A DNA stretch of 64,000 bases from Kitasatospora gansuensis (GCF_014203705.1 NZ_JACHJR010000001.1:496001-560000), one strand, 5' to 3'. Counted from the stretch's first letter, positions 49,316 to 59,109 are shown. Numbers and translations are program-made. Notes: generated by a model not told the origin, from the letters alone.

Positions 49316-50604
49316 AGCCGCGCAGGCCGGTCTCGCTGGGACGCGGGTTCAACCTCTACTGGTTCGGACAGACCATCAGCACCGTCGGCGACCGGATCAC
49401 GGTCTTCGTGGTGCCGACCGTGATGATCTTCGTGCTGCACGCCAGTGCCCTCCAGGTCGGGATCGTGGCGATGGCCCAGTACCTGGGCATCCCGCTGCTC
49501 GGGCCGATCGCCGGTGTCCTGGTGGACCGTTGGGACAAGCGCTGGACCATGCTGGGCTGCGACTTCGTCCGGCTGCTCGCGGTCGCGGTGATCCCGCTGG
49601 CGTACTGGCTGGACTGGCTGTCCACGCCGCTGCTGTTCGGCTGCGTGGCGGTGATCAGCGGTGCGACGATCTTCTTCACCGTCGGCTACCTGGTCGCCGT
49701 GCCCGCCGTGGTGTCCAAGGACCACCTGGTCCGCGCCTACTCCCGGCTGGAGGGCAGCCGTTCGGTCTCCGAGGTGGCCGGCCCGTCGATCGCGGCCGGT
49801 CTGTACAGCGCGCTCGGCGTGGCCGCCCTGCTGGTGGACGCGGCCAGCTACCTGGTCTCCGCGCTGTGCTTCCGCTCGATGCCGTCCTGGGGCGAGAAGA
49901 CCGTCACCGAGGGCTCGATCTGGCAGCGGCTGACCATCGGCTTCCGGCTGAACTGGTCGGACCCGGTGCTGCGGCGGGTGGTGCTGGCGGCGGTGACGCT
50001 GAACTGCGGCGGGCCGATCTTCGTCACCGTGCTCCCGGTGCTCGCGTACCGGGGCCTCGGCGCCTCGGTGGCCGTCTTCGGCGCGGCCATGTCGGTCGCG
50101 GCGGTGGGCGCGCTGGTCGGCGCCGTGGTCGCCCCGAAGATCAGCGAACGGCTGGGCACCGGACGGACCTTGGCCTGGGCGCTGCTGCTGCACTGCCTGG
50201 TCGGCCTCGGTGTGCTCGCCGCGCCCACCCTGCCGACCGGCCCGGTGATCGCCGTGACGATGGGCTGCTACGGCTTCTTCATGTCCTGCATCAACGTGTG
50301 CAGCGCGCCGATCCGGCAGTCCCGGATGTCCGCCCAGCACCAGGGCGCGATGCACGCCGCGTTCCGGACCTTCACCTGGGGCGTCATCCCGCTGGCCGCC
50401 CTGGTCGGCGGCGTGGCCGTCACGCTGCTGACCGGCCCGCTGGGCATCCTGGACGCGGCCCGGGTGACGATGGCGGGCGGCACCCTGCTGGCGGCCTGCT
50501 CGTTCCTGCCCGCGATCGGGGTCCAACCACGGCTCGACGCGGCCGCCGAGGAGCAGGACCGGGCGGCCGGCACCGCCCCGGCCCTGGCTGACAGCGCGTC
50601 ATGA
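49312..50604 (+). CDS. MFS transporter of the cluster, enterobactin-exporter-like
   Basis: A 430-residue MFS protein with 12 predicted helices; FNLYWFGQTISTVGDRIT at the N-terminus and LVDRWDKRWTM in the loop place it near the EntS/MFS_3 group that exports siderophores and other metabolites. GTG 49312 overlaps the stop of the ligase gene and its own stop overlaps the SDR start. It is the likely exporter of the cluster product. Confidence 0.9.
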   Translation: MKPRRPVSLGRGFNLYWFGQTISTVGDRITVFVVPTVMIFVLHASALQVGIVAMAQYLGIPLLGPIAGVLVDRWDKRWTMLGCDFVRLLAVAVIPLAYWLDWLSTPLLFGCVAVISGATIFFTVGYLVAVPAVVSKDHLVRAYSRLEGSRSVSEVAGPSIAAGLYSALGVAALLVDAASYLVSALCFRSMPSWGEKTVTEGSIWQRLTIGFRLNWSDPVLRRVVLAAVTLNCGGPIFVTVLPVLAYRGLGASVAVFGAAMSVAAVGALVGAVVAPKISERLGTGRTLAWALLLHCLVGLGVLAAPTLPTGPVIAVTMGCYGFFMSCINVCSAPIRQSRMSAQHQGAMHAAFRTFTWGVIPLAALVGGVAVTLLTGPLGILDAARVTMAGGTLLAACSFLPAIGVQPRLDAAAEEQDRAAGTAPALADSAS

Positions 50605-51461
50605 CGGCCGAACACGGGATCGTGCTGATCACCGGGACGTCCTCCGGTATCGGGCTGGCCACCGCCGTGGCCGCGGCCCGGGCCGGGTACACCACGGTGG
50701 CCACCATGCGGGAGCCCGGCCGGGCCGGGGCGCTGCTGGAGGCGGCGGGCCGCGCCGGGGTCTCGGTGGACGTCCGCCGCCTCGACGTCACCGACCCGGA
50801 CTCCGTCGCCGCCTGCGTCGACGGCATAGAGCGGACCTACGGCCGGCTGGACGCGGTGGTCAACAACGCCGGCATCTCCAACTTCGACCCCACCATGGAG
50901 ATGTCCACCATGGCTGCGCTGCGGGCCAACCTGGACGTGAACTTCTTCGGCGTGGTCGAGGTCAGCCGGGCCGCGATGCCGCTGCTGCGGGTCGGCCGCG
51001 GCCGGCTGGTGACCATCGGCAGCGTGCACGGGGTGGTCGGCCAGCCGTTCAACGAGGCGTACTGCGCCGCGAAGTTCGCCGTCGAGGGGTTCATGGAGAG
51101 CCTGGCGCCGGTCGCCGAGGCGCACGGCGTGCAGGTCTCGGTGGTGGTGCCCGGCTTCGTCCGGGACACCTCGTTCGGGATCTTCCCGGACATCAACCGC
51201 AAGACCGTGCAGGCCGCTTCGGGACCGTACGCCGGCACTTTCGCCGACTACGTCGCCTGGATCGGCAGTCAAGGCTGGGCGGCGGCTGGGCAGTTGGCGC
51301 AGGAGGTGGCCGAGGTGGTGGTCCGCACCCTGCGGGCCGAACAACCGCCGTTCCGCGTCCCGGCCAACCAGTGGGCCGCCGACTACCTGGCGGACAAGCT
51401 CACCGACGGGGACGGAACAGCCGTCCAGACTCTGGCCCGTACCTGGATCGGGCTCCCCTAG
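50601..51461 (+). CDS. SDR family oxidoreductase of the cluster
   Basis: A 286-residue classical SDR. NAD(P) motif TGTSSGIGLATA near residue 12, NNAGIS near 93, the catalytic Ser in TIGSVHG and the YCAAKFA motif (Tyr-x-x-x-Lys). It should reduce or oxidise a hydroxyl/carbonyl of the product. ATG overlaps the MFS stop (ATGA). All key residues are present, in contrast to the SDR at 1755. Confidence 0.92.
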   Translation: MTAEHGIVLITGTSSGIGLATAVAAARAGYTTVATMREPGRAGALLEAAGRAGVSVDVRRLDVTDPDSVAACVDGIERTYGRLDAVVNNAGISNFDPTMEMSTMAALRANLDVNFFGVVEVSRAAMPLLRVGRGRLVTIGSVHGVVGQPFNEAYCAAKFAVEGFMESLAPVAEAHGVQVSVVVPGFVRDTSFGIFPDINRKTVQAASGPYAGTFADYVAWIGSQGWAAAGQLAQEVAEVVVRTLRAEQPPFRVPANQWAADYLADKLTDGDGTAVQTLARTWIGLP

Positions 51462-51485
51462 ACCCTCCGACCGACAGGAGAGACA

Positions 51486-52742
51486 GTGCCCGCGAAATCA
51501 CTGCAACAGCTGGTCGACCACGCCCGGACCCATTCGCCGTTCTACGCGGAGGCGTACCGCGACGTACCGCAGGTGGTCTCGCACATCACCCAGCTCCCCA
51601 TCATCGACCAGACCGCCTTCTGGGAGGCGAACACCTGGCCGGACAACCGCCTGCTGACCGGGCCGCTGACCGATGCGGGCGTCTACAAGAGCGGCGGCAC
51701 CACCGGTGTCCCGAAGCTCTCGGTCTGGTCCCGCGCGGAGCACGCCGACTCGGTGACCGCGTTCGGCGCGGGCATCGTCCGGGCCGGTCTGAAACCGGGT
51801 CACCGGGTGGCCAACCTGTTCTGGGCCGGTGAACTCTACGGCGGGTTCCTGTACATCGAGGGCGCCCTGCACCACGCGCCGGTGGACAACGTCCGGCTGC
51901 CGGTCGGCGCCGCCGCGTCCAGCGAGTACATCGTCGACCTGATCAGCGCCTTCGGGGTCAACGTGCTGGCGGGCGTGCCGATGAAGCTGGCCGCCGTGGC
52001 CGAGCACCTGATCGAGCGCGGCCAGGTACTCGACTCCATCGAACTGCTGCTGTTCGGCGGCGACCTGCTCTTCACCGACCTGCGGCCGATCCTGTCCCGG
52101 GCCTTCCCCAAGGCGGCCGTCGCCTCGGTCGGTTACGCCTCGATCGACGCGGGCCTGGTCGGCCAACCGGTGCCGGGCGAGGACGTCCGGGTGCACGAGG
52201 CCTTCCCGGACCGCACCCTGGTGGAGCTGGTCGACGACGTGACCGGTGAACCGATCACCACCCCGGGCGTGCCGGGACGGCTGCTGGTCACCAACCTGTT
52301 CCGCACCCTGATGCCGATCCTGCGCTACCCGGCGGGCGACCGCGCCGAGTGGGTCGACCCCGAGCGGCAGCGGTTCCGGCTGCTCGGCCGGTCCTTGGAG
52401 GGCGGCCGGGTCGGGATGGTCGCGATGCCGATCGAGGACGTCCGCGCGGTGCTGGTCGACAACGACCCGGACCACCACATCGTCGGCATGCAGATGGTGC
52501 ACCGCCGTTGGGACGGCCGGGACGCCCTGATCCTCCGCCTCGGGTACGTCAACGAGCCGCCCGCCGAGCTGAGTCAGCAGCTGGTCGACGCCGTCTACGC
52601 GGCCCGTCCGGTCTTCCCCGCCGAGGTGGCGGCCGGCGCCATCCACCACCTCGGGATCGAGTGGGTGCCGACCTCCGAGCTGGTCACCAACCCGCGCACC
52701 GGCAAGCTCCAGCAGGTGCTGGACGAGCGCCCGCCCACCTGA
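51486..52742 (+). CDS. PaaK-like AMP-forming ligase 2
   Basis: A 418-residue PaaK-like adenylate-forming protein: P-loop YKSGGTTGVPKLSVW (~75), LLLFGGDLLF, VASVGYASIDAG, MPILRYPAGDRAEW and Lys in PRTGKLQQVL at the C-terminus. Its architecture is more divergent than ligase 1 and recalls acyl-protein synthetase-like PaaK homologues. GTG 51486 has an AGGAGAGA site. It is the last gene of the cluster, followed by a strong hairpin. Confidence 0.85.
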   Translation: MPAKSLQQLVDHARTHSPFYAEAYRDVPQVVSHITQLPIIDQTAFWEANTWPDNRLLTGPLTDAGVYKSGGTTGVPKLSVWSRAEHADSVTAFGAGIVRAGLKPGHRVANLFWAGELYGGFLYIEGALHHAPVDNVRLPVGAAASSEYIVDLISAFGVNVLAGVPMKLAAVAEHLIERGQVLDSIELLLFGGDLLFTDLRPILSRAFPKAAVASVGYASIDAGLVGQPVPGEDVRVHEAFPDRTLVELVDDVTGEPITTPGVPGRLLVTNLFRTLMPILRYPAGDRAEWVDPERQRFRLLGRSLEGGRVGMVAMPIEDVRAVLVDNDPDHHIVGMQMVHRRWDGRDALILRLGYVNEPPAELSQQLVDAVYAARPVFPAEVAAGAIHHLGIEWVPTSELVTNPRTGKLQQVLDERPPT

Positions 52743-52751
52743 TCCGCCCGC

Positions 52752-52786
52752 CGTGCCCGCCCCGCCGATCCAGCGGGGCGGGCACG
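52752..52786. terminator. Terminator hairpin at the end of the biosynthetic cluster
   Basis: Perfect 14-base inverted repeat (52752-52765 and 52773-52786, left arm CGTGCCCGCCCCGC) with a 7-base loop, just after the last cluster gene and 10 bases from the stop of the convergent thioesterase gene. Confidence 0.8.
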
Positions 52787-52795
52787 CCGGTCCGG

Positions 52796-53233
52796 TCAGT
52801 CGCTGTGCGGCTTCCCGGCCAGGATCACGCTCTGCCCGCGGAACTCCGCGACCACCTTCCCGGTGGCCTGACGGACGCTCACGTCGTAGATGCCGGTGCG
52901 CCCGGACCGCACCCGCTCCACCGCCTCGGCCACCAGCTCGTCGTCGACGGCGGCCGGGGCCAGGAAGGTGACCTGCGCCGCCTGCGCCACGGTGACCGGC
53001 CCGTAGCTGTTGCAGGCGTAACTGAACGCCGCGTCGGCCAGCAGGAACAGGTAACCCCCGTGCGCCATCCCGTGGCCGTTCACCATGCTCGCGGTCACCC
53101 GCATCCGCATCAGCGCCCGGCCGGCCGACACCTCGTCGAGGGCGATCCCCAGCGTCTGGCAGGTCCGGTCGCGCTCGTACAGCGCGGCGATCCTCGGCTG
53201 GCCCGTGAGAGCCGCTCCGACACCTGTTCCCAT
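52796..53233 (-). CDS. PaaI family hotdog-fold thioesterase
   Basis: A 145-residue hotdog thioesterase with the PaaI motif NGHGMAHGGYLFLLADAAF, which positions the catalytic Asp/Asn and the CoA pocket. PaaI hydrolyses ring-hydroxylated phenylacetyl-CoA and similar thioesters. ATG 53233 has an AGGAG site. It is convergent with the cluster and may rescue stalled thioesters from the PaaK-like enzymes, but this is inference from neighbourhood. Confidence 0.9.
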   Translation of the reverse strand: MGTGVGAALTGQPRIAALYERDRTCQTLGIALDEVSAGRALMRMRVTASMVNGHGMAHGGYLFLLADAAFSYACNSYGPVTVAQAAQVTFLAPAAVDDELVAEAVERVRSGRTGIYDVSVRQATGKVVAEFRGQSVILAGKPHSD

Positions 53234-53293
53234 GATCTCCTGCCTTCCCCCTGCACAGCCCGACAACGGACAGCCCGACAACCGCGGCCCCGG

Positions 53294-54214
53294 CTAACCG
53301 TCGGCGAGCTGCTTGCTGTGGACCGTCGAGCTCCGACGGACCGTCATGCCCACCCGCTGGTACAGCGTCAGCGCGCCGGTGTCCGAGTGCGTCCAGAGCG
53401 TACAGCCGCTCCTGCCCCGCCGGTGGAACTCCCGGAAGGTGTGCTGGAGCAGCAGCCGGGCGATCCCCCGGTTGCGGTGGTCGCGCCGGACCGCGACCCG
53501 TTCGACGTACCCCTCCTCGGTGCCCGGCACGTCCAACGCGAGGACCGCGCCGACCAGTTCGCCGTCCGCGAAGGCCAGCGAGGACATCGCCGGGGCGAAG
53601 GTGGCCCGCTCGACGGCGAGGAGCGCCCACTCCTCGTACGACTTCCGCCGGGACTGCCACTCGTCGAAGGCGTCCTCGGTGAGCTGGTACACCGGGCGCT
53701 CGTCACCCGGCCGGAACGGCCGCACCGTGATGCCCGGCGCCGGCTCGGGGACCACCGGCTCGGTCGGCAGCCCGATCCCCAGCAGCCAGGCGGTGACCAT
53801 CGGGTGGTACCCGTGGGCGCGCACCAGCGCCACGGCGGCCAGGTCGCCGTCGGGGACGGTCTGCGCCACCCACTCCGTACCCGCCTGGCGGGCCCGCGCC
53901 TCGACCCAGGCGAGCAGCGCGGAGCCGATGCCCAGACCCCGGTGGGCGGGGTGCACGTCCACCTCGGAGCGGCGGTTCACCCAGGCCCGGCCGACCAGTT
54001 CGCCGGCCGGACCGTGCACCAGCACGGTGTCCAGCTCCGGGACCAGCCCGGGGCGGGCGAGGTCGGCGGCGACGGTGTCGAGGTCGGTCTCGGCCGCTCC
54101 GTACAGGTCCTGCTCGCAGATCTCCACCAGCCGGTGGATCGCCGGGAGGTCGGCTGCCGTGGCGGGTCGGGTGCGGTATCCGGCGGGCAGGTCCTGCGGC
54201 GCGTGAGCTGACAT
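53294..54214 (-). CDS. GNAT acetyltransferase with two tandem domains (MshD-like)
   Basis: A 306-residue protein with two GNAT domains: residues ~15-150 (acetyl-CoA loop in VHPAHRGLGIGSALLAW) and ~165-300 (VRRDHRNRGIARLLLQHTF). The double-GNAT layout is that of mycothiol synthase MshD and related acetyltransferases. ATG 54214 gives the family length. It lies 60 bases before the PaaI gene on the same strand and may be its operon partner; the acceptor is unknown. Confidence 0.88.
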   Translation of the reverse strand: MSAHAPQDLPAGYRTRPATAADLPAIHRLVEICEQDLYGAAETDLDTVAADLARPGLVPELDTVLVHGPAGELVGRAWVNRRSEVDVHPAHRGLGIGSALLAWVEARARQAGTEWVAQTVPDGDLAAVALVRAHGYHPMVTAWLLGIGLPTEPVVPEPAPGITVRPFRPGDERPVYQLTEDAFDEWQSRRKSYEEWALLAVERATFAPAMSSLAFADGELVGAVLALDVPGTEEGYVERVAVRRDHRNRGIARLLLQHTFREFHRRGRSGCTLWTHSDTGALTLYQRVGMTVRRSSTVHSKQLADG

Positions 54215-54400
54215 GCAGTGCACCCTCCGCCATCGCGGCCGCCGCTGTCCACCCGATTGGCCCGGCCGGGCCGTCGCGTCGCACCGATCCGCACACCGGT
54301 TCCGCACCCGCCCTGCACCAGGCGTCCCATTCGCCTGCGACGGCGGGTGCCGGGTGGCAGCATGGTCCGGGTCGCACGTGCACATCTGATCGGGGCCCAG

Positions 54401-57400
54401 ATGTTGACTGAATCGTCGGTGGTGTCAGCGGTGCCCGGGCCCAGCCCGGCCCGGCCGGACCACCAAGCGGACGCGAGCACCCTCACCGGCGGGTCCGCGT
54501 ACGGGTTGCTCGGCGCCGACGTCCATGTGTCCGCCGAGGGCGTGCCGTTGTACCTGCTGGCCGACTGGCGTCGGCCGGAGCGGCTCGACGACGCCTGGCT
54601 GGCCGAGCAGCCGAGCCGGCTGCTGGACGCCGGGTCCGCCGTGGTCGGGTTCACCGGCCGGGAGCGGGAGTTGGCCGAGCTGAGGCGGTGGTGCACCGAC
54701 GGGCCGCCGGCCGCGGCCCGCTGGCTGCACGCTCCCGGCGGGCAGGGGAAGAGCCGGATCGCCGGTCAACTGGCCGGGGAGCTGGCGGAGTCGGGCTGGC
54801 AGGTCGTCACCGCTGCCGAGGGCCCGGGCGCCGTCCTGCCGCCGCCGGGGAGTACGGATCTCCGGCCGGCCGGTGCCGTCGGCCTGCTGCTGCTGGTCGA
54901 CCGGGCCGACCACTGGCCGCAGAGCCGCCTCGCCCGGCTGCTCGGCAACGCGCTGCTGCACCAGGCCGGTCTGCCGACCCGGGTGCTGCTGCTCGCGCGC
55001 GGCGCGGACGCTCCGCCACTGCTCCGGGACGCCTTCGCGGACCTCTCGCGGCAGACCCTGGCCCCGCTGTCGGCGACCGACCGGCTCGCCGTGTACGTGG
55101 CGGCCCGGGCCGCGTTCGCCGAGAAGTACGGCGTCCGGCCGCCCGCCGATCCGGTGGAGCTGGCGCACCCGGAGTTCGGGCTGACCCTGGCCGTCCAGAT
55201 GGCCGCGCTGGTCGCCGTGGACGCGTACGCCACCGGCCGTCGGGCACCGGCCGATCCGGCGGGACTGTCCGTCTACCTGCTCGACCGGGAGCAGTTCAAC
55301 TGGGCCCGTCTGCACCGGGGGCTCAGACCCGGGCGGTTCAGCTCCCCGCCCTGGGTGATGAACCGCACCGTCTTCACCGCCACCCTGACCGGACCTCAAC
55401 CTGCGGGCACCGCAGCAGAGTTGATCGGCTCCCTGGGCCTGGACCACCCGACCGCCGCGCTGCTCGCCGACCACGCGGCCTGCTACCCGCCGCCCGGTAC
55501 CGGCACCGCCCTGCACGCCCTGGCCCCGGACCGTCTCGCCGAGGACTTCCTCGCCCTCACCCTGCCCGGCCATCCGGCCGACCATCCGGCCCAGCCGTGG
55601 GCCCCGGCCACCGCCGCGGCGCTGACCCGGGCCGGCTGGCGGCCCGGACGGTCCGTCACGGTCCTGGCCGCGGCGGCGGCCCGCTGGCCGCACATCGGGC
55701 CGAACTGCCTGTACCCGCTACTGGACGCCGACCCTGGAACGGCGGTCGCGGCGGGCAGCCCCGGCCTCGCCCACCTGTCCGAACTCCCGGACATCACACC
55801 GGAGTTACTGGAGCAGGTCCTCACCCAGATACCGTTCCCGACCCCGGCCGACCTGATCCCTGGCCGGGCCGCCGTGCTGGTCCGCCTGCTGCCGCACCGG
55901 CTGGCCAGGACCGAGGATCCGGCGGTGCACGCCCGGATCCACGCCGAGCACGCCGGCCACCTGGCCGAGCTGGGCCGGGACGCCGAGGCGGTGCAGACCG
56001 CGCGGCGGACCGTACAGCTGATCGGGCATCTGGTGGCCGCAGCGCCGGGCCGCTACGAGCCCCGGATGGCGCGAGCGCTGGCCGCCCTGGCGGACCGGCT
56101 CGGCCGGGCCGGGCGTCCGGACGAAGCCGCCGAGGTCCAGGCCCGGGCGGTCGAACTGCTGCGACAGCGGCCCGACTTCGAACCGGGACTGGCCGCGGCC
56201 CTGGCGGCGCACGGCAACCACCTGGAACGGGCCGGCCGCTGGGGCGAGGCGCACCGGGCGAACCGGCAGGCGGTCCAGCGCTACCGCCGCCTGGCGGAGC
56301 AGGACCCCGCTCACCGGGCCGGGCTGGCCGCCGCGCTGACCGACGCGGCCGGGATGTCCCTGCGCGGTATCGGGACGGACGACGACCTCGACCCGGCCCG
56401 GGAGGCGGTGGCACTCTGGCGGACCCTGGCAGTCGAGGACCCGGACACCCACCGGCCGGCGCTGGCCTGCGCGCTGCTCGGCCTGCGCAACGACCTTGCC
56501 AGGGCCGGGCGTTGGGACGAGGCGGTGCGCGCGGGCCAGGAGTTGGTGGCGCTGCACCGGACGTCCGCGGAATCGGGCGGCGAGGCGCATGCCACGGCGC
56601 TCTCCGAGCTCCGCCGACTGCTCACCGCGGCCGGGCGGCCCGCCGAGGCCGTACCGGCCGGAGCCGAGGCGGTGACGCTCTGGCAGCGGCTCGCCGAGCG
56701 CGCCCCGGCGACCCACCGGGCCGCCCTGCTCGCCGCGCTCGACGGGCAGCGGCAGGCCCTGCGCGCGGCCGGCCGGGCGGCGGGCCCGGCCCCGGCCCCG
56801 GCCGGGCTCTGGTCCCCGCCGCCGGTGCCGGTCGAGGTGCGCGCCGCCGAGCTCGCCCAGCAGCAGGACTGGCCCGGCTACTGGGAACTCACCTGCGCCG
56901 CACCGGTGGTGGACGCCGTCCCGCTGGCCTCCCGGCTGCTCTCGGCGGGCTGGAGCCCGCCGGACCCCGCCGACCGGGAGCTGCTGGACCGGCTGACCGC
57001 GCTCGACCCGGACGAGGTGACGGCGGCCGCCACCCGCGCGGTCGCGGCGGCCACCGTCCGGCTGCCCGCCGGACTGCACCTGCTGGACGCCGACCACGTC
57101 TCGTTCGCCCACGGCAGCCCGGCGCTCGCGCTGGCCACGCCCGGCCACGGCACCCGGCGGGAGGTGATCGAGACCCTGGATCTCGCGCGGGACGCCCGCG
57201 CCACCCTGCACCAGGGCGAGGCCGGGCACTCCGCCGTCGCCTGCCTGGGCCCGGGCCAGGTGGTGGCCGCCCGCCGGGTCGGCGGGGACGACCCGCACTT
57301 CGAGCTGGTCCGGCACTCGGCGGCCGGACCGCAGCTGCTGGCGGCCGGCACGGCGGTGGCCGCCGCCCGGCTGGTGCCGACCGCCACCGGGTACGTGGCC

Positions 57401-58144
57401 GGGCTCCGGCTCACCCCCGGGGCGCTGGTGGACGACGGGCGGTCGGAGCTGCGGCAGGTCGGCCTGGAGCCGTGGGGGCTGGCCAACGCCGAACTGCTCG
57501 CGGTGGCGCCGGACGGTGACCGGCTGGTGCTCTCCGACGGCCGCCGGCTGGTCCTCACCGACACCGGCCTGCGGGGCGTGCTCGGCACGGCCACCGTCCC
57601 CGCCGAGTCCGGCCGGCTGCTCGACCTGACCTTCGCCGGGCCCGGCCGGCTGCTCGGCTCGGGTCGCCAGGGCGGCCTGACGCTCTGGGAGCTGGACGGC
57701 GCCGAACCCCGCCCGACCGTCCGGCGGGACACCCCGCGGCTGCGCAACCTGTTCGCCGTACCGGCCTGGCAGGTGGTCGGCGGGCTGGCCCCGAGCGAGG
57801 GGCGGGTGCACTTCTACGACCGGCGGAGTCTGGCCCCGGTGCCCGTACCGCCCCACCTGGCCGACACCGTCGAGTGGCCCCGGGTGCTGCGCTGCTCACC
57901 GGACGGCCGGTTCGTCGCGTACGCCGGGCGGCCCGTGGCGGACCCCCGGGACGGCTCCGCCCTGCTGCACGACCTGCACCACCCGGGCGCGCTGCTGCAC
58001 CGGCCGCCGGGTTCACTGTCCCGGACCGAGTCGGCGGTGCTCGCCGCCCGCTTCCCCGGCGACCGCGACGTACGCGAACTGCTGCTCCTGGCACACCACT
58101 TGAGCCTGCGCGCCGCCGACCAGAACAGCCCGCGACCGTCCTGA
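54401..58144 (+). CDS. Large P-loop/TPR protein with beta-propeller-like C-terminus
   Basis: A 1,247-residue protein. After an N-terminal region it has a STAND-like ATPase with P-loop APGGQGKSRI (~112-120) and Walker B LLLLVDRADHW (~163-173), a helical region, at least seven TPR-like repeats (~510-790, such as AAALADRLGRAGRPDEAAEV), and a long C-terminal Gly/Pro-rich beta region (~890-1240) that resembles a WD-type propeller. Such proteins act as inducible scaffolds in signalling or defence. No nuclease or protease domain is seen. ATG 54401 follows GGGG; ATG 54362 is possible. It stands alone on its strand. Confidence 0.75.
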   Translation: MLTESSVVSAVPGPSPARPDHQADASTLTGGSAYGLLGADVHVSAEGVPLYLLADWRRPERLDDAWLAEQPSRLLDAGSAVVGFTGRERELAELRRWCTDGPPAAARWLHAPGGQGKSRIAGQLAGELAESGWQVVTAAEGPGAVLPPPGSTDLRPAGAVGLLLLVDRADHWPQSRLARLLGNALLHQAGLPTRVLLLARGADAPPLLRDAFADLSRQTLAPLSATDRLAVYVAARAAFAEKYGVRPPADPVELAHPEFGLTLAVQMAALVAVDAYATGRRAPADPAGLSVYLLDREQFNWARLHRGLRPGRFSSPPWVMNRTVFTATLTGPQPAGTAAELIGSLGLDHPTAALLADHAACYPPPGTGTALHALAPDRLAEDFLALTLPGHPADHPAQPWAPATAAALTRAGWRPGRSVTVLAAAAARWPHIGPNCLYPLLDADPGTAVAAGSPGLAHLSELPDITPELLEQVLTQIPFPTPADLIPGRAAVLVRLLPHRLARTEDPAVHARIHAEHAGHLAELGRDAEAVQTARRTVQLIGHLVAAAPGRYEPRMARALAALADRLGRAGRPDEAAEVQARAVELLRQRPDFEPGLAAALAAHGNHLERAGRWGEAHRANRQAVQRYRRLAEQDPAHRAGLAAALTDAAGMSLRGIGTDDDLDPAREAVALWRTLAVEDPDTHRPALACALLGLRNDLARAGRWDEAVRAGQELVALHRTSAESGGEAHATALSELRRLLTAAGRPAEAVPAGAEAVTLWQRLAERAPATHRAALLAALDGQRQALRAAGRAAGPAPAPAGLWSPPPVPVEVRAAELAQQQDWPGYWELTCAAPVVDAVPLASRLLSAGWSPPDPADRELLDRLTALDPDEVTAAATRAVAAATVRLPAGLHLLDADHVSFAHGSPALALATPGHGTRREVIETLDLARDARATLHQGEAGHSAVACLGPGQVVAARRVGGDDPHFELVRHSAAGPQLLAAGTAVAAARLVPTATGYVAGLRLTPGALVDDGRSELRQVGLEPWGLANAELLAVAPDGDRLVLSDGRRLVLTDTGLRGVLGTATVPAESGRLLDLTFAGPGRLLGSGRQGGLTLWELDGAEPRPTVRRDTPRLRNLFAVPAWQVVGGLAPSEGRVHFYDRRSLAPVPVPPHLADTVEWPRVLRCSPDGRFVAYAGRPVADPRDGSALLHDLHHPGALLHRPPGSLSRTESAVLAARFPGDRDVRELLLLAHHLSLRAADQNSPRPS

Positions 58145-58299
58145 CGAGGTGAGTGGGGCGGACGGGGCGGTCGACACCGGGGCATTCAACAGGTCCACAT
58201 CTCCACTCTCCCGGCTGGTCATACGAACGCCAACCAATCTGGAGAGACATAGGGCAGCACCGATCGCCACGCTCGACCCAAGCCCTGGGAGAACCCGTC

Positions 58300-59109
58300 A
58301 TGGCCCCTGCTCTCAGCTCCCCCACTGTCGCCCGACCCACCGTCACCCGACCCGCCACCCGCTCCGGCGCCACCGCCGCCCCGGCCTACTCGGTCTCGCT
58401 GGCCACCGACGAGGCCGACGTCCGCGCGGCCCAGCGGCTGCGGCACGACGTCTTCGCGAACGGGATGGGCGCGGTCCTGGACACCCCGGTGCCCGGCCTG
58501 GACATCGACCCGTTCGACCAGTTCTGCGACCACCTGCTGGTGCGCGAGAACGAGACCGGCGAGGTGGTCGGCACCTACCGGCTGCTCCGCCCCGAAGCGG
58601 CGGTCCGGGCCGGGCGGCTGTACTCCGAGACCGAGTTCGACCTGACCAACCTGGCGGCCGTCCGCCCCGGTCTGGTCGAGGTGGGCCGGTCCTGCATCGA
58701 CATCCGGCACCGGGACAACGGCGCGGTGATCAACCTGATGTGGGGCGGCATCGCCCGCTACCTGGTCGACACCGGCAACACCTGGGTGGCCGGCTGCTGT
58801 TCGGTCCCGCTCGCCGACGGCGGCGCCACCGCGGCCGGGGTCTGGGACACCATGGCCGCCCGCTACCTGGCCCCGGCCGAGTACCGGGTCACCCCGCACC
58901 GCCCCTGGGACCCGACCGGCGTCGCCCGCCCGGAGCGGAGCACCATCCCCGCGCTGCTCCGCGGCTACCTGCGCCTGGGCGCCTGGGTCTGCGGCGAGCC
59001 CGCGTACGACCCGGACTTCGGGGTGGCCGACCTGTACGTGCTGCTCTCGCTGGAGCGGACCGACCCGCGCTACCTCCGGCACTTCCTCTCGGCCGGAACG
59101 GGCGCGTGA
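58300..59109 (+). CDS. olsB: Ornithine N-acyltransferase (OlsB-like, GNAT fold)
   Basis: A 269-residue OlsB-like protein: RAAQRLRHDVFANGMGAV (~residues 45-60), DPFDQFCDHLLVRENETGEVVGTYRLL, YSETEFDLTNL and the key VEVGRSCIDIRHRDNGAVINLMWGG (conserved RSC). OlsB transfers a 3-hydroxyacyl group from acyl-ACP to ornithine, the first step of ornithine lipid synthesis. The next gene encodes an OlsA/PlsC acyltransferase. ATG 58300 has a GGGAGA site; a Ser/Thr/Ala/Pro-rich N-terminal tail is non-conserved. Confidence 0.87.
   Translation: MAPALSSPTVARPTVTRPATRSGATAAPAYSVSLATDEADVRAAQRLRHDVFANGMGAVLDTPVPGLDIDPFDQFCDHLLVRENETGEVVGTYRLLRPEAAVRAGRLYSETEFDLTNLAAVRPGLVEVGRSCIDIRHRDNGAVINLMWGGIARYLVDTGNTWVAGCCSVPLADGGATAAGVWDTMAARYLAPAEYRVTPHRPWDPTGVARPERSTIPALLRGYLRLGAWVCGEPAYDPDFGVADLYVLLSLERTDPRYLRHFLSAGTGA

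Noticed and set aside
58145..58299. PHO box upstream of the olsB-like gene
   Set aside because: Only a loose match (GGTCATACGAA) without a convincing second direct repeat.
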